From Anaerolineaceae bacterium (GTDB lineage Bacteria; Chloroflexota; Anaerolineae; Anaerolineales; Anaerolineaceae), in the NCBI GenBank assembly GCA_003446605.1, contig DMDF01000037.1:1-22429 (forward strand): a DNA stretch of 22,429 nucleotides, given 5' to 3'. Shown piece by piece: positions 1 to 8,246 of this stretch. A program made the translations under genes and the position numbers. The notes under the pieces were generated by a model. The model did no database searches. It was not told where the DNA came from and was given only the letters and a program-made list of their open reading frames with translations. Positions within the stretch are counted from its first letter, which is position 1. The number at the start of each line of letters is the position of its first letter.

Positions 1-1305
1 TACCCAACCTGTTACTAAGGTAATCCATGGCAAAATGGCGGTGCGGTAGCGTGGATTGTCCCATTGATCCCCTCCCGCTCGCAGAGAGGAAAGGAATACC
101 CAGAAGAGGATGAACGCAATCGTGTAAATGAGCACCCTTCTGTTCTTGGTATCTTTTTCTTTGCGCACGAAGAATGGAGCTAGCAGCAAGGTTGGGGCGA
201 TCGCGTACCATCCGGCGGAACGGAAGATGGCAATGCTGCGCATGATGGCAATGCCCGGATACGCAATGGCAGCCGGGAGCACGGGTTGCAGGACGCCGTA
301 GATGACAAGAAATGGAATGCGGAATTGAGACCCAATATTATCCAGCTCGAACTGCACTCTTCCGGAACTGCTCTCCATTAGGTACAGATCCCAGCGAGCA
401 GTGTTGACCAACCAATTCCAGCTGATAAAAAGCCCTGCCAGGATGATAAGGACAAGAAAAATATTCCGCAAAACCTTATTCTTCCCCTGCTCCTCTCGCG
501 GGGTGTGGTCCACCCATATCCACAGCAGTACGAGTATCCCGATCGCCATCGCATAGCGGGTTGAGATCAATAGCAGCATCAAAAAGCTGAGGGTGACCGT
601 GATGATACTGGCGCGTTTGTCTTTCTGATGGTGAATGATGCCCCATAGAATGATACAGCTCAGTCCGATCACGATTGGCTCGCGCATTTGTGAGCCTCCT
701 AGAATGATGCTCTCGGGGTACAATGCCAGCAGCCAGCTAGCAATCGTGGCGATCTTGGGGTTGAATCGTTCCTGAATGGCTTGCCAGTAAAAAGGGATAC
801 CCAGAGTGCTGATGAATGCTGTGATGAGCAGGATAAGCACAGGGCGATGTGCATCAGGGCTGAAGGTGCGGTAAATTGCTGCGCTGAGCGACAGCATCCC
901 CCCGTACTGGTCGGTGTAGAAATCATCTTTAAAACCGGAAAAAATTGACTCATCAGAATTGGCGATTTGCCATGCATCGGAATCCCTGCGGTAGGCATCG
1001 AGGTATAGATAGCCTGCTTGAGGTGGTTCTTCCTCATAACCAAAAATGGGGAGCAGCAGGAAGAGAGCAATGCCTGTGCAGATGCGCAGCAAAAAATTAA
1101 CCGTGGATATAACCCTCACTTTTTTAGGGCTTTGCAATTTTTCAAATACGAAGAGGATTCCAAATAAAAAGATAAAAGAGATAATGGTTCCCCCCAGCCA
1201 AGCTGTGAAAAGAGTTTGACCTGGATTGACAAGTACCACCACCAATCCCAGCAACCCAGCGGCAGGGAGAGAGATTTTAAGAATTTTTACCAGTTTCTTC
1301 TTCAT
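1..1305 (-). CDS. Polytopic membrane protein, GT-C glycosyltransferase/polymerase-like (3' end outside window)
   Basis: This is an open frame of 435 codons with no stop, running off the left edge. The start ATG at 1305 follows a GGAGG six bases upstream, so the start is well supported. It overlaps the 3' end of the GT4 gene by 29 bp. The protein begins with basic residues and has many hydrophobic segments. A soluble loop near residues 75-120 is rich in Asp and Tyr (around YRRDSDAW and DDFYTDQYGG). A cytosolic-type RxEP stretch occurs near residue 170, and a DNPRYR motif lies close to the window edge. Acidic first-loop residues and a late RYR motif are typical of lipid-linked-sugar-dependent GT-C enzymes and of some polysaccharide polymerases. 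The sequence alone does not say which. As the last visible gene of a polysaccharide operon, it probably transfers or polymerises sugar units at the outer face of the membrane. Confidence 0.75.
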   Translation of the reverse strand, partial: MKKKLVKILKISLPAAGLLGLVVVLVNPGQTLFTAWLGGTIISFIFLFGILFVFEKLQSPKKVRVISTVNFLLRICTGIALFLLLPIFGYEEEPPQAGYLYLDAYRRDSDAWQIANSDESIFSGFKDDFYTDQYGGMLSLSAAIYRTFSPDAHRPVLILLITAFISTLGIPFYWQAIQERFNPKIATIASWLLALYPESIILGGSQMREPIVIGLSCIILWGIIHHQKDKRASIITVTLSFLMLLLISTRYAMAIGILVLLWIWVDHTPREEQGKNKVLRNIFLVLIILAGLFISWNWLVNTARWDLYLMESSSGRVQFELDNIGSQFRIPFLVIYGVLQPVLPAAIAYPGIAIMRSIAIFRSAGWYAIAPTLLLAPFFVRKEKDTKNRRVLIYTIAFILFWVFLSSLRAGGDQWDNPRYRTAILPWITLVTGWV

Positions 1306-2443
1306 TGCAGCCCTCCAAACCTTTGATTAATGCCAGGGTTTTTTCTGCGCGTGCTATCCAACTGTAACGCTGCGCCTCTTGTTTGGCATTACGCGATAAT
1401 CGCTCGCGTTCTTTTTCATTTTCGACCAGCTGACGGATCGCTGAAATCCATGCTTGGTTGTCATCGGGTGGGCAGAACAGCGCGGTTTGCTCCGAAAGAA
1501 CCTCATGAAAAACGGGGATTTCGCTTGCGATGATGGCTCTTCCGCTTGCCATGTAATCAAACATTTTCATCGGGTTGATCACTTCGGCGATATCTCCGCC
1601 GCTACTGCCGGCGATTTGTTTCCCATAGGGCATAACCAGAATATCACATGCTGCTTGATACATCGGAATCTGCTGGTTGGGGATGAATCCTGCCAGCGTG
1701 ACATTCTGAATATGCCGGTTTTCGAGTTCAACGCGCCAGGGTTGGATGTGTTCTTCTTTCCCGCCCACCCATAGAAATTGGATATTGGGTAGATTGATTG
1801 CAAGCTCCAGCAGTAGCTTCACACCGCGCCCGCGATAGAAATGACCTGTGAAACCGACGGTGATATTCTCGGGCAGATTAAGCTGCTGGCGGGCTTCTTT
1901 TGGATTTGGGAGAGAAGCATACCGTTGTGGATCAGTCCCATTTGGAGCGATTTGTAGCGAACCATCTTTAAATTTAAATTCGTAGCGTTCCTGTAAGCCG
2001 TCTGCCAGCGCTTGTGTGGTAGTGAGGGTCAATGTGTTTTCTTGATTCCGGATGTATCGTTTGAACAAACCTGGACCCAAATTTCCCATGGGGAAATCGT
2101 GGAATTCCATCACTACCGGCTTGTTTTTTTGCTGCCCGAATACCGCACTTTGCAGTGCCCAAGTGTAAATGATATCCGCCTGCCATCCCAATGCTTGCTG
2201 TACGGATTTCCAACTGAAATCATATTGTTTCAGGTTCTTATGAAAAGGGAGCCATTCTAGCGGGAATTCTTCCTGCAGCCCATACAGATCTGCCAGCTCC
2301 GACCATTCTGCTTTTTTAAAATAAGGCACCCACAATTTCACCTCTTCTCCACATTGTTTGAGCGCATGGCATACTTTCATTGCCTGGATACTATTGGCGG
2401 TTTTGGAAGGAATTTGAGAGGTGGTGATGCAAGCTATCTTCAT
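1277..2443 (-). CDS. GT4-family glycosyltransferase
   Basis: The 388-residue protein has the two-Rossmann (GT-B) layout of family GT4. The N-terminal acceptor half opens with a short beta strand (MKIACITTSQIP). The C-terminal nucleotide-sugar half starts near residue 195 (VGFTGHFYRGRG). Near residues 283-300 lies the donor-binding segment GGDIAEVINPMKMFDYMASG, which carries the Glu and Lys positions expected for this family. The length is normal. There are no membrane segments, so the protein is cytoplasmic or peripheral. Its ATG lies inside the flippase stop (ATGA, 4-bp overlap), indicating translational coupling. It probably adds one sugar to the lipid-linked repeat unit made by this operon. 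Donor and acceptor cannot be read from the sequence. Confidence 0.9.
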   Translation of the reverse strand: MKIACITTSQIPSKTANSIQAMKVCHALKQCGEEVKLWVPYFKKAEWSELADLYGLQEEFPLEWLPFHKNLKQYDFSWKSVQQALGWQADIIYTWALQSAVFGQQKNKPVVMEFHDFPMGNLGPGLFKRYIRNQENTLTLTTTQALADGLQERYEFKFKDGSLQIAPNGTDPQRYASLPNPKEARQQLNLPENITVGFTGHFYRGRGVKLLLELAINLPNIQFLWVGGKEEHIQPWRVELENRHIQNVTLAGFIPNQQIPMYQAACDILVMPYGKQIAGSSGGDIAEVINPMKMFDYMASGRAIIASEIPVFHEVLSEQTALFCPPDDNQAWISAIRQLVENEKERERLSRNAKQEAQRYSWIARAEKTLALIKGLEGCNEEETGKNS

Positions 2444-3780
2444 GCTATGCTTTCTCCGGCATCCAGTTTTTCACGTTTCTCGATCTCTTTCCATCCTTTG
2501 ATAACGATGATACCAATGGAAATGACGAAAAATGCGGAGAGAAGTGCTGCTTCCACGTTCAATCCCAAGGTTGGTACCAGCAGCACGGTAAGTGCCATTT
2601 TGGCTATACCGCTGTACAAACTGGCGCGGAAAGGTGTCAGTGGCATATCCAGTGATAATAGCAGAGGTCGATTCCAGAAAAAAATGTTGGCAAAACCTAA
2701 TCCGACCAGGAAGATCATCATAACCTGGTAGGCAGGAATAAAATCTACCCCATAGATCGAAAGCAGCCATTTTCCAAAAATAGCCAAAACGATCGAGGCG
2801 CCGATGGTCCATACGCCTGAAATGGTGGTTACTTTCCGCAGCAGGTCCTTGACCTTTCCCCATGCTCTTTGGGTGATGGCACGGTTGATTTCCGGATAGG
2901 TTGTGGAAATGAAGGGCGTGATGGGCATTTGTACGAAATTAATGATCGCAAGGGCAGCTTTAACATACCCGGCTTCAAGCGGGGTCAAAAAATAGGCTAC
3001 CCATAAGATTTCGTTATCACGTACCAGCATGATGATGGTGCTGCTGATGTTGGTACTAAAAGCGAATTTAGCCAATTCTTTGATGGGTGGTAGGTAAGAA
3101 AAGGAGGTATGCTGCCAGCCCTTACCGAGCGTTGCTCGCAATTCTTTAAATCCGATGATGGCGGTACCGATTCCCAAAACGAATTTCCCTGCCATATAGG
3201 CGATTACGATTTCCAGTAAACCGCCCTGATTGAAGTATGCCCACACGATGATCAACGCGGTAAAAAGGTTGCTGATGAAAGTGATGACCGCTTGAATACG
3301 AAATTTACCGTTAACCTGCAGCACGCCGGTGGTGGTTTCCATGAAAATATTTGCAAGGATGATCGTGCCATACAGGATGAACTGCGGAGCCAGAGTCGGG
3401 TCATCTGCCAGTGTTCTGGCTGCGTAGGGTGCGAACAAGACACAAAAAACAAAAGAGAGAATGGCTGTGACTGATTCTGCGATGAGGGATGCTTTCACGA
3501 TCGCTGCAGCCCGCTGGGGCTGCTGTTTTTCCATGGCTTCCCCGTAGTATTTCACCACCAGTTCGTTCATCCGGAAGGAAAATAAACGGTTGAGCGTGGA
3601 TGCAAAGGTGGTGATTGTCCCGATCACACCAAACCCCATGATCCCTAACAGACGCCCCGTCAGAACGCTCTGTACGACGCTGAAGACATTACTGAAGAGG
3701 AGATACCCGGAGTTGCGCAAGACCCTGACGATGGTGTGGTCTTGGCTCCAATTCTCCCAAATCTGTTTGACAGTTTTCAT
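2440..3780 (-). CDS. Wzx-type polysaccharide flippase (MOP superfamily)
   Basis: The 446-residue protein is almost entirely hydrophobic, with roughly 12-14 membrane segments. The N-terminus (about residues 20-60) has the typical start of the polysaccharide-export branch of the MOP superfamily: a helix ending GYLLFSNVFSVVQSVLTGRL followed by LGIMGFGVIGTI. Family members move undecaprenyl-linked oligosaccharides across the cytoplasmic membrane. Length and position between sugar-synthesis and transferase genes fit this role. Both ends overlap neighbours by 4 bp (ATGA), with the epimerase upstream and the GT4 transferase downstream. The C-terminus is charged and cytosolic. The exact substrate is unknown; the neighbours suggest a sugar-acid-containing unit. 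Confidence 0.9.
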   Translation of the reverse strand: MKTVKQIWENWSQDHTIVRVLRNSGYLLFSNVFSVVQSVLTGRLLGIMGFGVIGTITTFASTLNRLFSFRMNELVVKYYGEAMEKQQPQRAAAIVKASLIAESVTAILSFVFCVLFAPYAARTLADDPTLAPQFILYGTIILANIFMETTTGVLQVNGKFRIQAVITFISNLFTALIIVWAYFNQGGLLEIVIAYMAGKFVLGIGTAIIGFKELRATLGKGWQHTSFSYLPPIKELAKFAFSTNISSTIIMLVRDNEILWVAYFLTPLEAGYVKAALAIINFVQMPITPFISTTYPEINRAITQRAWGKVKDLLRKVTTISGVWTIGASIVLAIFGKWLLSIYGVDFIPAYQVMMIFLVGLGFANIFFWNRPLLLSLDMPLTPFRASLYSGIAKMALTVLLVPTLGLNVEAALLSAFFVISIGIIVIKGWKEIEKREKLDAGESIA

Positions 3781-4754
3781 TCGGTTGAAACCTGGCTAGC
3801 CCAGGGTCGTTCTTGCATATACCAGTTAATCAATTGCGGAATGCCTTTTTCAAGGGTAACCTGTGGCTGCCAACCCAGCAATTCCCTGGCTTTGCTTACA
3901 TCTGCCCAGCTTGCGTTCATATCCGCCGGATGGGCTGGTAAATATTTAATGGATGCTTTCTTGCCCAGCAAGGATTCCATTTTCTTCACCAGGTCATTGA
4001 TGGAGATGGTTTGGTGACCTCCAAGATTGATGATCTCATATCCTAGAGGTTTGAGAGCCTGGATGGTGCCTCGTGCAATATCATCCACATAAGTGAAACC
4101 ACGGGTCTGGTTCCCATCTCCGAAGATGGTGACCAATTCCCCTTCAGCAATCCATTTTGCGAACCGGAACATGGACATACCTGGTCTTCCAGCCGGTCCA
4201 TACACTGTGAAGTAACGTACCACGGTAACATCAATGTGTTCCAGGTAATGGTAGCTGTAACTCAGTGTCTCGGCAGCTTTTTTACTGGCTGCATAAGGTT
4301 GCAGTGGATGGCTGGAATCAGCCTCTTCAGAGGTTGGGTAGGGCGCATCGTCACCGTAAATACTGGATGTGGATGCCAGGATGAACTTGTGGATTTTTTT
4401 CTGTTTGCATATCTCAAGCAGGTTCAAGGTTCCGTTTACATTAGTGTTGTAGTAAGCCCAGGGATCCAGCACTGAATCACGTACCCCGGCTTTGGCTGCC
4501 AGGTTGATGATGCCATCTATTTTTTGGGATTTTGAAACGATTTCCTTCAGTCGGGTGTATTCACAAATGTCATCGCGATAAAAGGTAAAGCCTGGTTGTG
4601 ATTGCAATCTTTGCAATCTCCATTCTTTTAAGCGCACATCGTAGACCGGGTCGAAATTATCGATGCCGATGACGGTATGCCCATCTTGCAGCAGGAACTC
4701 GCACACTTTTGATGCAATAAAACCCGCTGCACCCGTGACGAAGTAATTACCCAT
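3777..4754 (-). CDS. Nucleotide-sugar epimerase, extended SDR (UDP-glucuronate 4-epimerase-like)
   Basis: The 325-residue protein carries an N-terminal NAD-binding motif near residues 8-14 (GAAGFIAS; the third small residue is Ala). The serine/threonine site is at about 128-131 (ASTSS) and the catalytic YxxxK is Tyr154/Lys158. The stretch RYFTVYGPAGRPGMSMF (about 180-196) and the later RGFTYVDDIARG closely follow the UDP-glucuronate 4-epimerase pattern. Other sugar-acid or GalE-type activities cannot be excluded. It directly follows the UDP-sugar 6-dehydrogenase with a 1-bp TAATG junction, so the pair probably oxidises a UDP-sugar and then inverts C4. The length is normal and the start ATG is fixed by coupling. 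Confidence 0.88.
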   Translation of the reverse strand: MGNYFVTGAAGFIASKVCEFLLQDGHTVIGIDNFDPVYDVRLKEWRLQRLQSQPGFTFYRDDICEYTRLKEIVSKSQKIDGIINLAAKAGVRDSVLDPWAYYNTNVNGTLNLLEICKQKKIHKFILASTSSIYGDDAPYPTSEEADSSHPLQPYAASKKAAETLSYSYHYLEHIDVTVVRYFTVYGPAGRPGMSMFRFAKWIAEGELVTIFGDGNQTRGFTYVDDIARGTIQALKPLGYEIINLGGHQTISINDLVKKMESLLGKKASIKYLPAHPADMNASWADVSKARELLGWQPQVTLEKGIPQLINWYMQERPWASQVSTE

Positions 4755-6070
4755 TACAGTTTGACCACCTTGGGATTGTTCTTGCCGAGATCGCCCAGTG
4801 CATTGCGCGCGTCAAAGATCAGCCGGGCATTTTTAAGAATGTCTGCATAGTCATACAAACTGTGGTTGGTGACGATCACAACACAATCTGCTTCTTTGAC
4901 GGCTTTATCGAAATCAGCTACAGACTGCATACGCAGTTCATCATGGTGGATGGCGGGGATGAAGGGATCGTGATATTGAACCTGCGCGCCTTTCTCCTGC
5001 AGAAGGTGAATGATATCCAGTGCGGGAGATTCCCGCAGATCATCGATATCCGGTTTGTAAGCAACCCCCAGAACCAAGATTTTGCTGCCATTGATGGGCT
5101 TTTTCTGCGTGTTGAGGGCATCCTGGATTTTCGTGACCGTAAAACGCGGCATTCCGGTGTTGATTTCTGAAGCCAGGTTGATGAAGCGGGTGGAGTAGTT
5201 TAACGTTTTTAATTTCCAGGATAGGTAAAGTGGATCGATTGGAATACAGTGTCCGCCAAGTCCGGGACCGGGCTGGAATTTCATAAAACCGAAGGGTTTT
5301 GTGGAGGCAGCATCAATCACTTCCCAGATATCCACTCCCAGGCGGTCACACATGATCGCCATCTCGTTCACAAGCCCGATATTGATCATGCGAAAGGTGT
5401 TTTCAAGCAGTTTTGCCATTTCGGCGACCTCAGCGGAAGAGACCGGCACAACTTTTTCCAATGCTTGCCCGTACCAGCTGGTTGTTACCTCCAGGCAGGC
5501 GGGTGTGATCCCTCCGATGACTTTGGGTGTGTTGATGGTGGTGAAATCAATCCTGCCGGGGTCGACCCGTTCAGGCGAGAATGCCAGGAACAGGTCTTCT
5601 CCAACTTTTAATTCGTTTCCTTCTGTCAGTTTAGTTTTCAGTAATTCGCGGGTTGTGCCGGGATAGGTGGTGGATTCTAGCACCACAGCCATGCCCGGAT
5701 GCACATATTGTTTCAGCGAATCGGTAACAGAAATGATAAAGGAAAGATCAGGATCGCCAGTCTTACGCAGGGGTGTTGGAACACAAATGCTCACAGCATC
5801 TAGATCTTTGAGCACCGAAAAATCTGTGGTGGCTTTCAATTTACCACTGGCAGTGAGCATCTTAATGGTCTCATCTGGTACATCCAGCACATAACTTTTT
5901 CCTTGACCAAGGCTTTTTACCTTTTCTTCGACTGGATCAATTCCGGTTACCTCAAAACCAGCCTGTGCGAAAACCACTGCCAGCGGTAAGCCAACATACC
6001 CAAGCCCCAGAACACCAATATGGGCGCTCTTATCCTCGAATTTTGTGATTAACTCTTTTGCGTGGTTCAT
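4754..6070 (-). CDS. UDP-sugar 6-dehydrogenase, UDP-GlcNAc/ManNAc type (WbpA/WecC-like)
   Basis: The 438-residue protein is a full-length member of the UDP-glucose/GDP-mannose dehydrogenase family, which performs the four-electron, NAD-dependent oxidation of C6 to a carboxylate. It has the NAD motif GLGYVGLP at residues 22-29, the segment ESTTYPGTTRE near 132-142, and FSPERVDPG near 164-172. The active-site stretch GGHCIPIDP has the catalytic cysteine at Cys275. The third domain contains GVAYKPDIDDLRES. The GGHCIPIDPLYLSWK form favours N-acetylated UDP-hexosamines over UDP-glucose. That substrate call is inference. A strong ribosome site (GAGG, spacing about 6) precedes the ATG, ten bases after the glycosylase stop. 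This suggests the polysaccharide genes also have independent translation initiation. Confidence 0.92.
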   Translation of the reverse strand: MNHAKELITKFEDKSAHIGVLGLGYVGLPLAVVFAQAGFEVTGIDPVEEKVKSLGQGKSYVLDVPDETIKMLTASGKLKATTDFSVLKDLDAVSICVPTPLRKTGDPDLSFIISVTDSLKQYVHPGMAVVLESTTYPGTTRELLKTKLTEGNELKVGEDLFLAFSPERVDPGRIDFTTINTPKVIGGITPACLEVTTSWYGQALEKVVPVSSAEVAEMAKLLENTFRMINIGLVNEMAIMCDRLGVDIWEVIDAASTKPFGFMKFQPGPGLGGHCIPIDPLYLSWKLKTLNYSTRFINLASEINTGMPRFTVTKIQDALNTQKKPINGSKILVLGVAYKPDIDDLRESPALDIIHLLQEKGAQVQYHDPFIPAIHHDELRMQSVADFDKAVKEADCVVIVTNHSLYDYADILKNARLIFDARNALGDLGKNNPKVVKL

Positions 6071-6080
6071 TTTTCCTCTT

Positions 6081-6722
6081 CTAGAAGAAACTCAATTGGG
6101 TTGCATCATCTTCGGGAGTTTCTTCTTCAATTTGACGGCTTATTTTTTGAATGTTTTCAGATTTTTTTGCCTGTTCGATGATCTCGGGTAGTTTGCGAAA
6201 ATCTGCTAGGATGGTTGATTTTAGATTAGGTTGGTGTAACCCTGCTGCGGGATGGTACATTGCTACCACTAACTGCCCATTAACCCATGCTGCTCGACCG
6301 TGAATGAGGCTGATCTTGGCATTGGTGAAATATTTACCCATTGAATGACGACCCAGAGTGACGATGACCTTTGGTTGGATAATGGCGATCTGCCGGTCCA
6401 GATAATTTGCACATGCTGTCAATTCTTCCGGCTGTGGGTCGCGATTGCCTGGGGGACGGCATTTTACCACATTCGTGATGAATACGTTTTCTCTCTCGTA
6501 GCCAGCCGTTGCCAGTAATTCATCCAAGAATTTACCTGCCTGCCCGACAAATGGTTTCCCCTGTTCATTTTCATAAAAGCCGGGTCCCTCTCCAATGAAC
6601 ATGATATCTGCATTGGTTGGTCCCTCTCCAGGGACGGTACGTTTTCTGCCGTCTGCCAGACTGCAACGGTGACATTGCGCGATCTCTGATCGAATCTCAT
6701 CTAGGGTATTCTGAGGGTTCAC
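6081..6722 (-). CDS. Type-4 uracil-DNA glycosylase (4Fe-4S)
   Basis: The protein removes uracil from DNA in base excision repair. Counting from the GTG at 6722 it is 213 residues. The 4Fe-4S ligands are visible as Cys17, Cys20, Cys88 and Cys104, the spacing of family-4 enzymes. The uracil-pocket motif GEGPGFYEN lies at 44-52, followed by GKPFVGQAG. A late MYHPAA carries the conserved HP. The frame extends upstream to a GTG at 6785 that would overlap tsaB by 4 bp (GTGA). I prefer 6722 because it has an AAAGGAAG ribosome site at good spacing and the extra 21 residues are basic and non-conserved. Coupling from 6785 remains possible. It sits between tsaB and the sugar dehydrogenase in one operon. 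Confidence 0.9.
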   Translation of the reverse strand: MNPQNTLDEIRSEIAQCHRCSLADGRKRTVPGEGPTNADIMFIGEGPGFYENEQGKPFVGQAGKFLDELLATAGYERENVFITNVVKCRPPGNRDPQPEELTACANYLDRQIAIIQPKVIVTLGRHSMGKYFTNAKISLIHGRAAWVNGQLVVAMYHPAAGLHQPNLKSTILADFRKLPEIIEQAKKSENIQKISRQIEEETPEDDATQLSFF

Positions 6723-6781
6723 GGTTCTTCCTTTCTTTTTTGGTAATTTTACAATGCTCTGCCCGATTGTACCTTTACCGG

Positions 6782-7459
6782 TCACTCTATTACAGGGATC
6801 GAGTTGATGGTGTGCAAGTAGATAGGGGCAAGCAACGCGGGGTCATCCGTCATATCTTTAGATAGTCTGATACTGGCTAGTTCTGCCAGTGTTGATGCGC
6901 GTCGGATGCTGGCTGATGGAGAGCACAACTGCGCTTTTTTCCATTTTCGACCGATAATTCTACGCATTTCATGATCCATTTCACCGCAGATGATGGTTTC
7001 TGTATAGATGTTTTCACTTAATTCTTGAGGGGTGGTGACGAAAGTCTCCCCCTCTTCTTTCCACATTTCATCAAAATGATAACGGCAGGCAGCCAGGTTT
7101 TTTCTACCTGCTTGTAATATACAGATCAGAGGGATTGATGCTGGGGGTACAGTGGCTGCCAGAATATCCAGGCTGGGTATACCGATCAGATCCAGATGAT
7201 TTACCAGCGCCATTCCTTTGGCAAAAGCCAAGCCGATACGCAGACTAGTGAAAGAACCGGGTCCTGTAGCAATGGCTACTGCTTTCAGGTTATCAGCTGT
7301 AATACCCGAATCTATCAATATTTTATCAACAGCGGGTGCCAGTTCGGTGGTGTGTCGGCGTGAGGAACGCCAGGTCTTCTCGTATGGAAAAACCTCGTTT
7401 TCCCAATCATACAGTGCGATACTCAGCCATTGTGTTGATGTATCAATTGCCAGAATCAT
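6782..7459 (-). CDS. tsaB: tRNA N6-threonylcarbamoyladenosine biosynthesis protein TsaB
   Basis: The 225-residue protein belongs to the ASKHA fold. It starts with MILAIDTSTQWLSIALYD, the standard first hairpin of TsaB. Residues 66-76 (GPGSFTSLRIG) are the family signature, usually GPGSFTGLRIG. TsaB is the non-catalytic partner that dimerises with TsaD and works with TsaE to transfer the threonylcarbamoyl group to A37 of ANN-decoding tRNAs. TsaD is not in this window. The start ATG overlaps the tsaE stop (ATGA), so the two are translationally coupled, in keeping with their shared complex. The length is normal. Confidence 0.95.
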   Translation of the reverse strand: MILAIDTSTQWLSIALYDWENEVFPYEKTWRSSRRHTTELAPAVDKILIDSGITADNLKAVAIATGPGSFTSLRIGLAFAKGMALVNHLDLIGIPSLDILAATVPPASIPLICILQAGRKNLAACRYHFDEMWKEEGETFVTTPQELSENIYTETIICGEMDHEMRRIIGRKWKKAQLCSPSASIRRASTLAELASIRLSKDMTDDPALLAPIYLHTINSIPVIE

Positions 7460-7956
7460 AGTAATCCTGTGAAAATTTGTTTTCTTAATTGTATGATGAT
7501 ATTTTTATAGAAATTGCCAACCGGTTTGATCATCAGCATACGCTGCTGTTCACCGGTGTAGCTCAAATCTATCCAAAGATGGTCCTTGGGCAGAGCAGAA
7601 AGGATGCGTTTTGGCCATTCCACGATCAGCGGTCCACTTTCCAGCAGGTAATCGATATCCAGCGCTTCTGCTTCCAGCGCGTCTGCCAGGCGGTATGCGT
7701 CCAAATGGGAGAGTTGCTGTCCATCCGGACGTCGATAGTTATTGATGAGCACAAAGGTAGGGCTCGTGACCGGGTCGGGTGAACCCCACCCCTGGGTAAT
7801 ACCCTGTACCAGCGTTGTTTTGCCGGCACCCAGGTCGCCGTTCAAACACAGCACGTCTCCCTTTTTTAGCAGTGAACCTAAACGAGCCCCCACACGGCGT
7901 GTTTGGTCAGGGCTGTGACTGAGAAATTCGAGAGTGCTTTCATCTAATATTGGCAT
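7456..7956 (-). CDS. tsaE: tRNA threonylcarbamoyladenosine biosynthesis ATPase TsaE
   Basis: The 166-residue P-loop ATPase drives turnover of the TsaBD complex in t6A synthesis. The Walker A motif GDLGAGKTT lies at residues 40-48. The switch-like TSPTFVL follows near 64-70. HLDAYRL is at 84-90 and the conserved EWP at 113-115. All four are diagnostic for the family. The C-terminus (about 145-166) is a little longer and more basic than in many homologues. There is no good ribosome site before the ATG, and the preceding DUF951 gene ends 36 bp upstream, so expression probably depends on the upstream transcript. Confidence 0.95.
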   Translation of the reverse strand: MPILDESTLEFLSHSPDQTRRVGARLGSLLKKGDVLCLNGDLGAGKTTLVQGITQGWGSPDPVTSPTFVLINNYRRPDGQQLSHLDAYRLADALEAEALDIDYLLESGPLIVEWPKRILSALPKDHLWIDLSYTGEQQRMLMIKPVGNFYKNIIIQLRKQIFTGLL

Positions 7957-7992
7957 ATTTTATTTCACGATCTCATATGCGATGCAATCCGG

Positions 7993-8199
7993 TCATCTAA
8001 CGTCATCTGGAGGGACTTTTCCTAAATTTTCTTTCATTTTCTTCAAGAGTTCCCGTCGTGAAAGCATGATGCGCCGCTGGCAGGTCAGGCATTCCAACCC
8101 GATATCAGCGCCTAATCGTGTTACGATCCATATCGACCCCCCGCAGGGATGTGTCTTGCGCATGCGCACGATATCGCCCTTTTCCAGATCAAATAACAT
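7993..8199 (-). CDS. DUF951 family small protein, probable zinc binder
   Basis: This is a 68-residue protein when started at the ATG at 8199. It carries the DUF951 pattern GDIVRMRKTHPCGG near residues 8-21, then WIVTRLGADI, then CLTC at 37-40. His17, Cys19, Cys37 and Cys40 could hold a metal ion. An in-frame ATG exists at 8217 but lies upstream of a TATAAT on this strand (8211 to 8206). The sequence from 8199 matches the family N-terminus and sits exactly where transcription from that -10 would begin, so I call a leaderless start. The family's function is not established. It is the first gene of the long minus-strand run. Confidence 0.82.
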   Translation of the reverse strand: MLFDLEKGDIVRMRKTHPCGGSIWIVTRLGADIGLECLTCQRRIMLSRRELLKKMKENLGKVPPDDVR

Positions 8200-8205
8200 G
8201 TCAGC

Positions 8206-8211
8206 ATTATA
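8206..8211 (-). promoter_or_regulatory. -10 element (TATAAT) for the DUF951-tsaE-tsaB run
   Basis: The minus strand reads TATAAT here, followed by six bases (GCTGAC) and then the ATG at 8199. The -35 is weak (TGGTGA-like at 18 bp spacing). The predicted start point coincides with the A of the ATG. Confidence 0.5.
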
Positions 8212-8216
8212 TCGCA

Positions 8217-8225
8217 TGATATAAT
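8217..8225 (+). promoter_or_regulatory. Extended -10 (TGATATAAT) for the M50 protease operon
   Basis: TGA followed by a perfect TATAAT fits an extended -10, which tolerates the absence of a recognisable -35. It lies 21 bp before the ATG at 8247. It is about 6 bp from the opposing -10 of the minus operon, so the two promoters probably exclude each other. Confidence 0.5.
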
Positions 8226-8246
8226 CGCTTCACCAGCGAGAAATCT

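Noticed and set aside
699..1070. Minus-strand 123-residue frame
   Set aside because: It lies fully inside the GT-C-like gene (1-1305) in another frame. The GT-C frame has the ribosome site, membrane helices and overlap with the operon.
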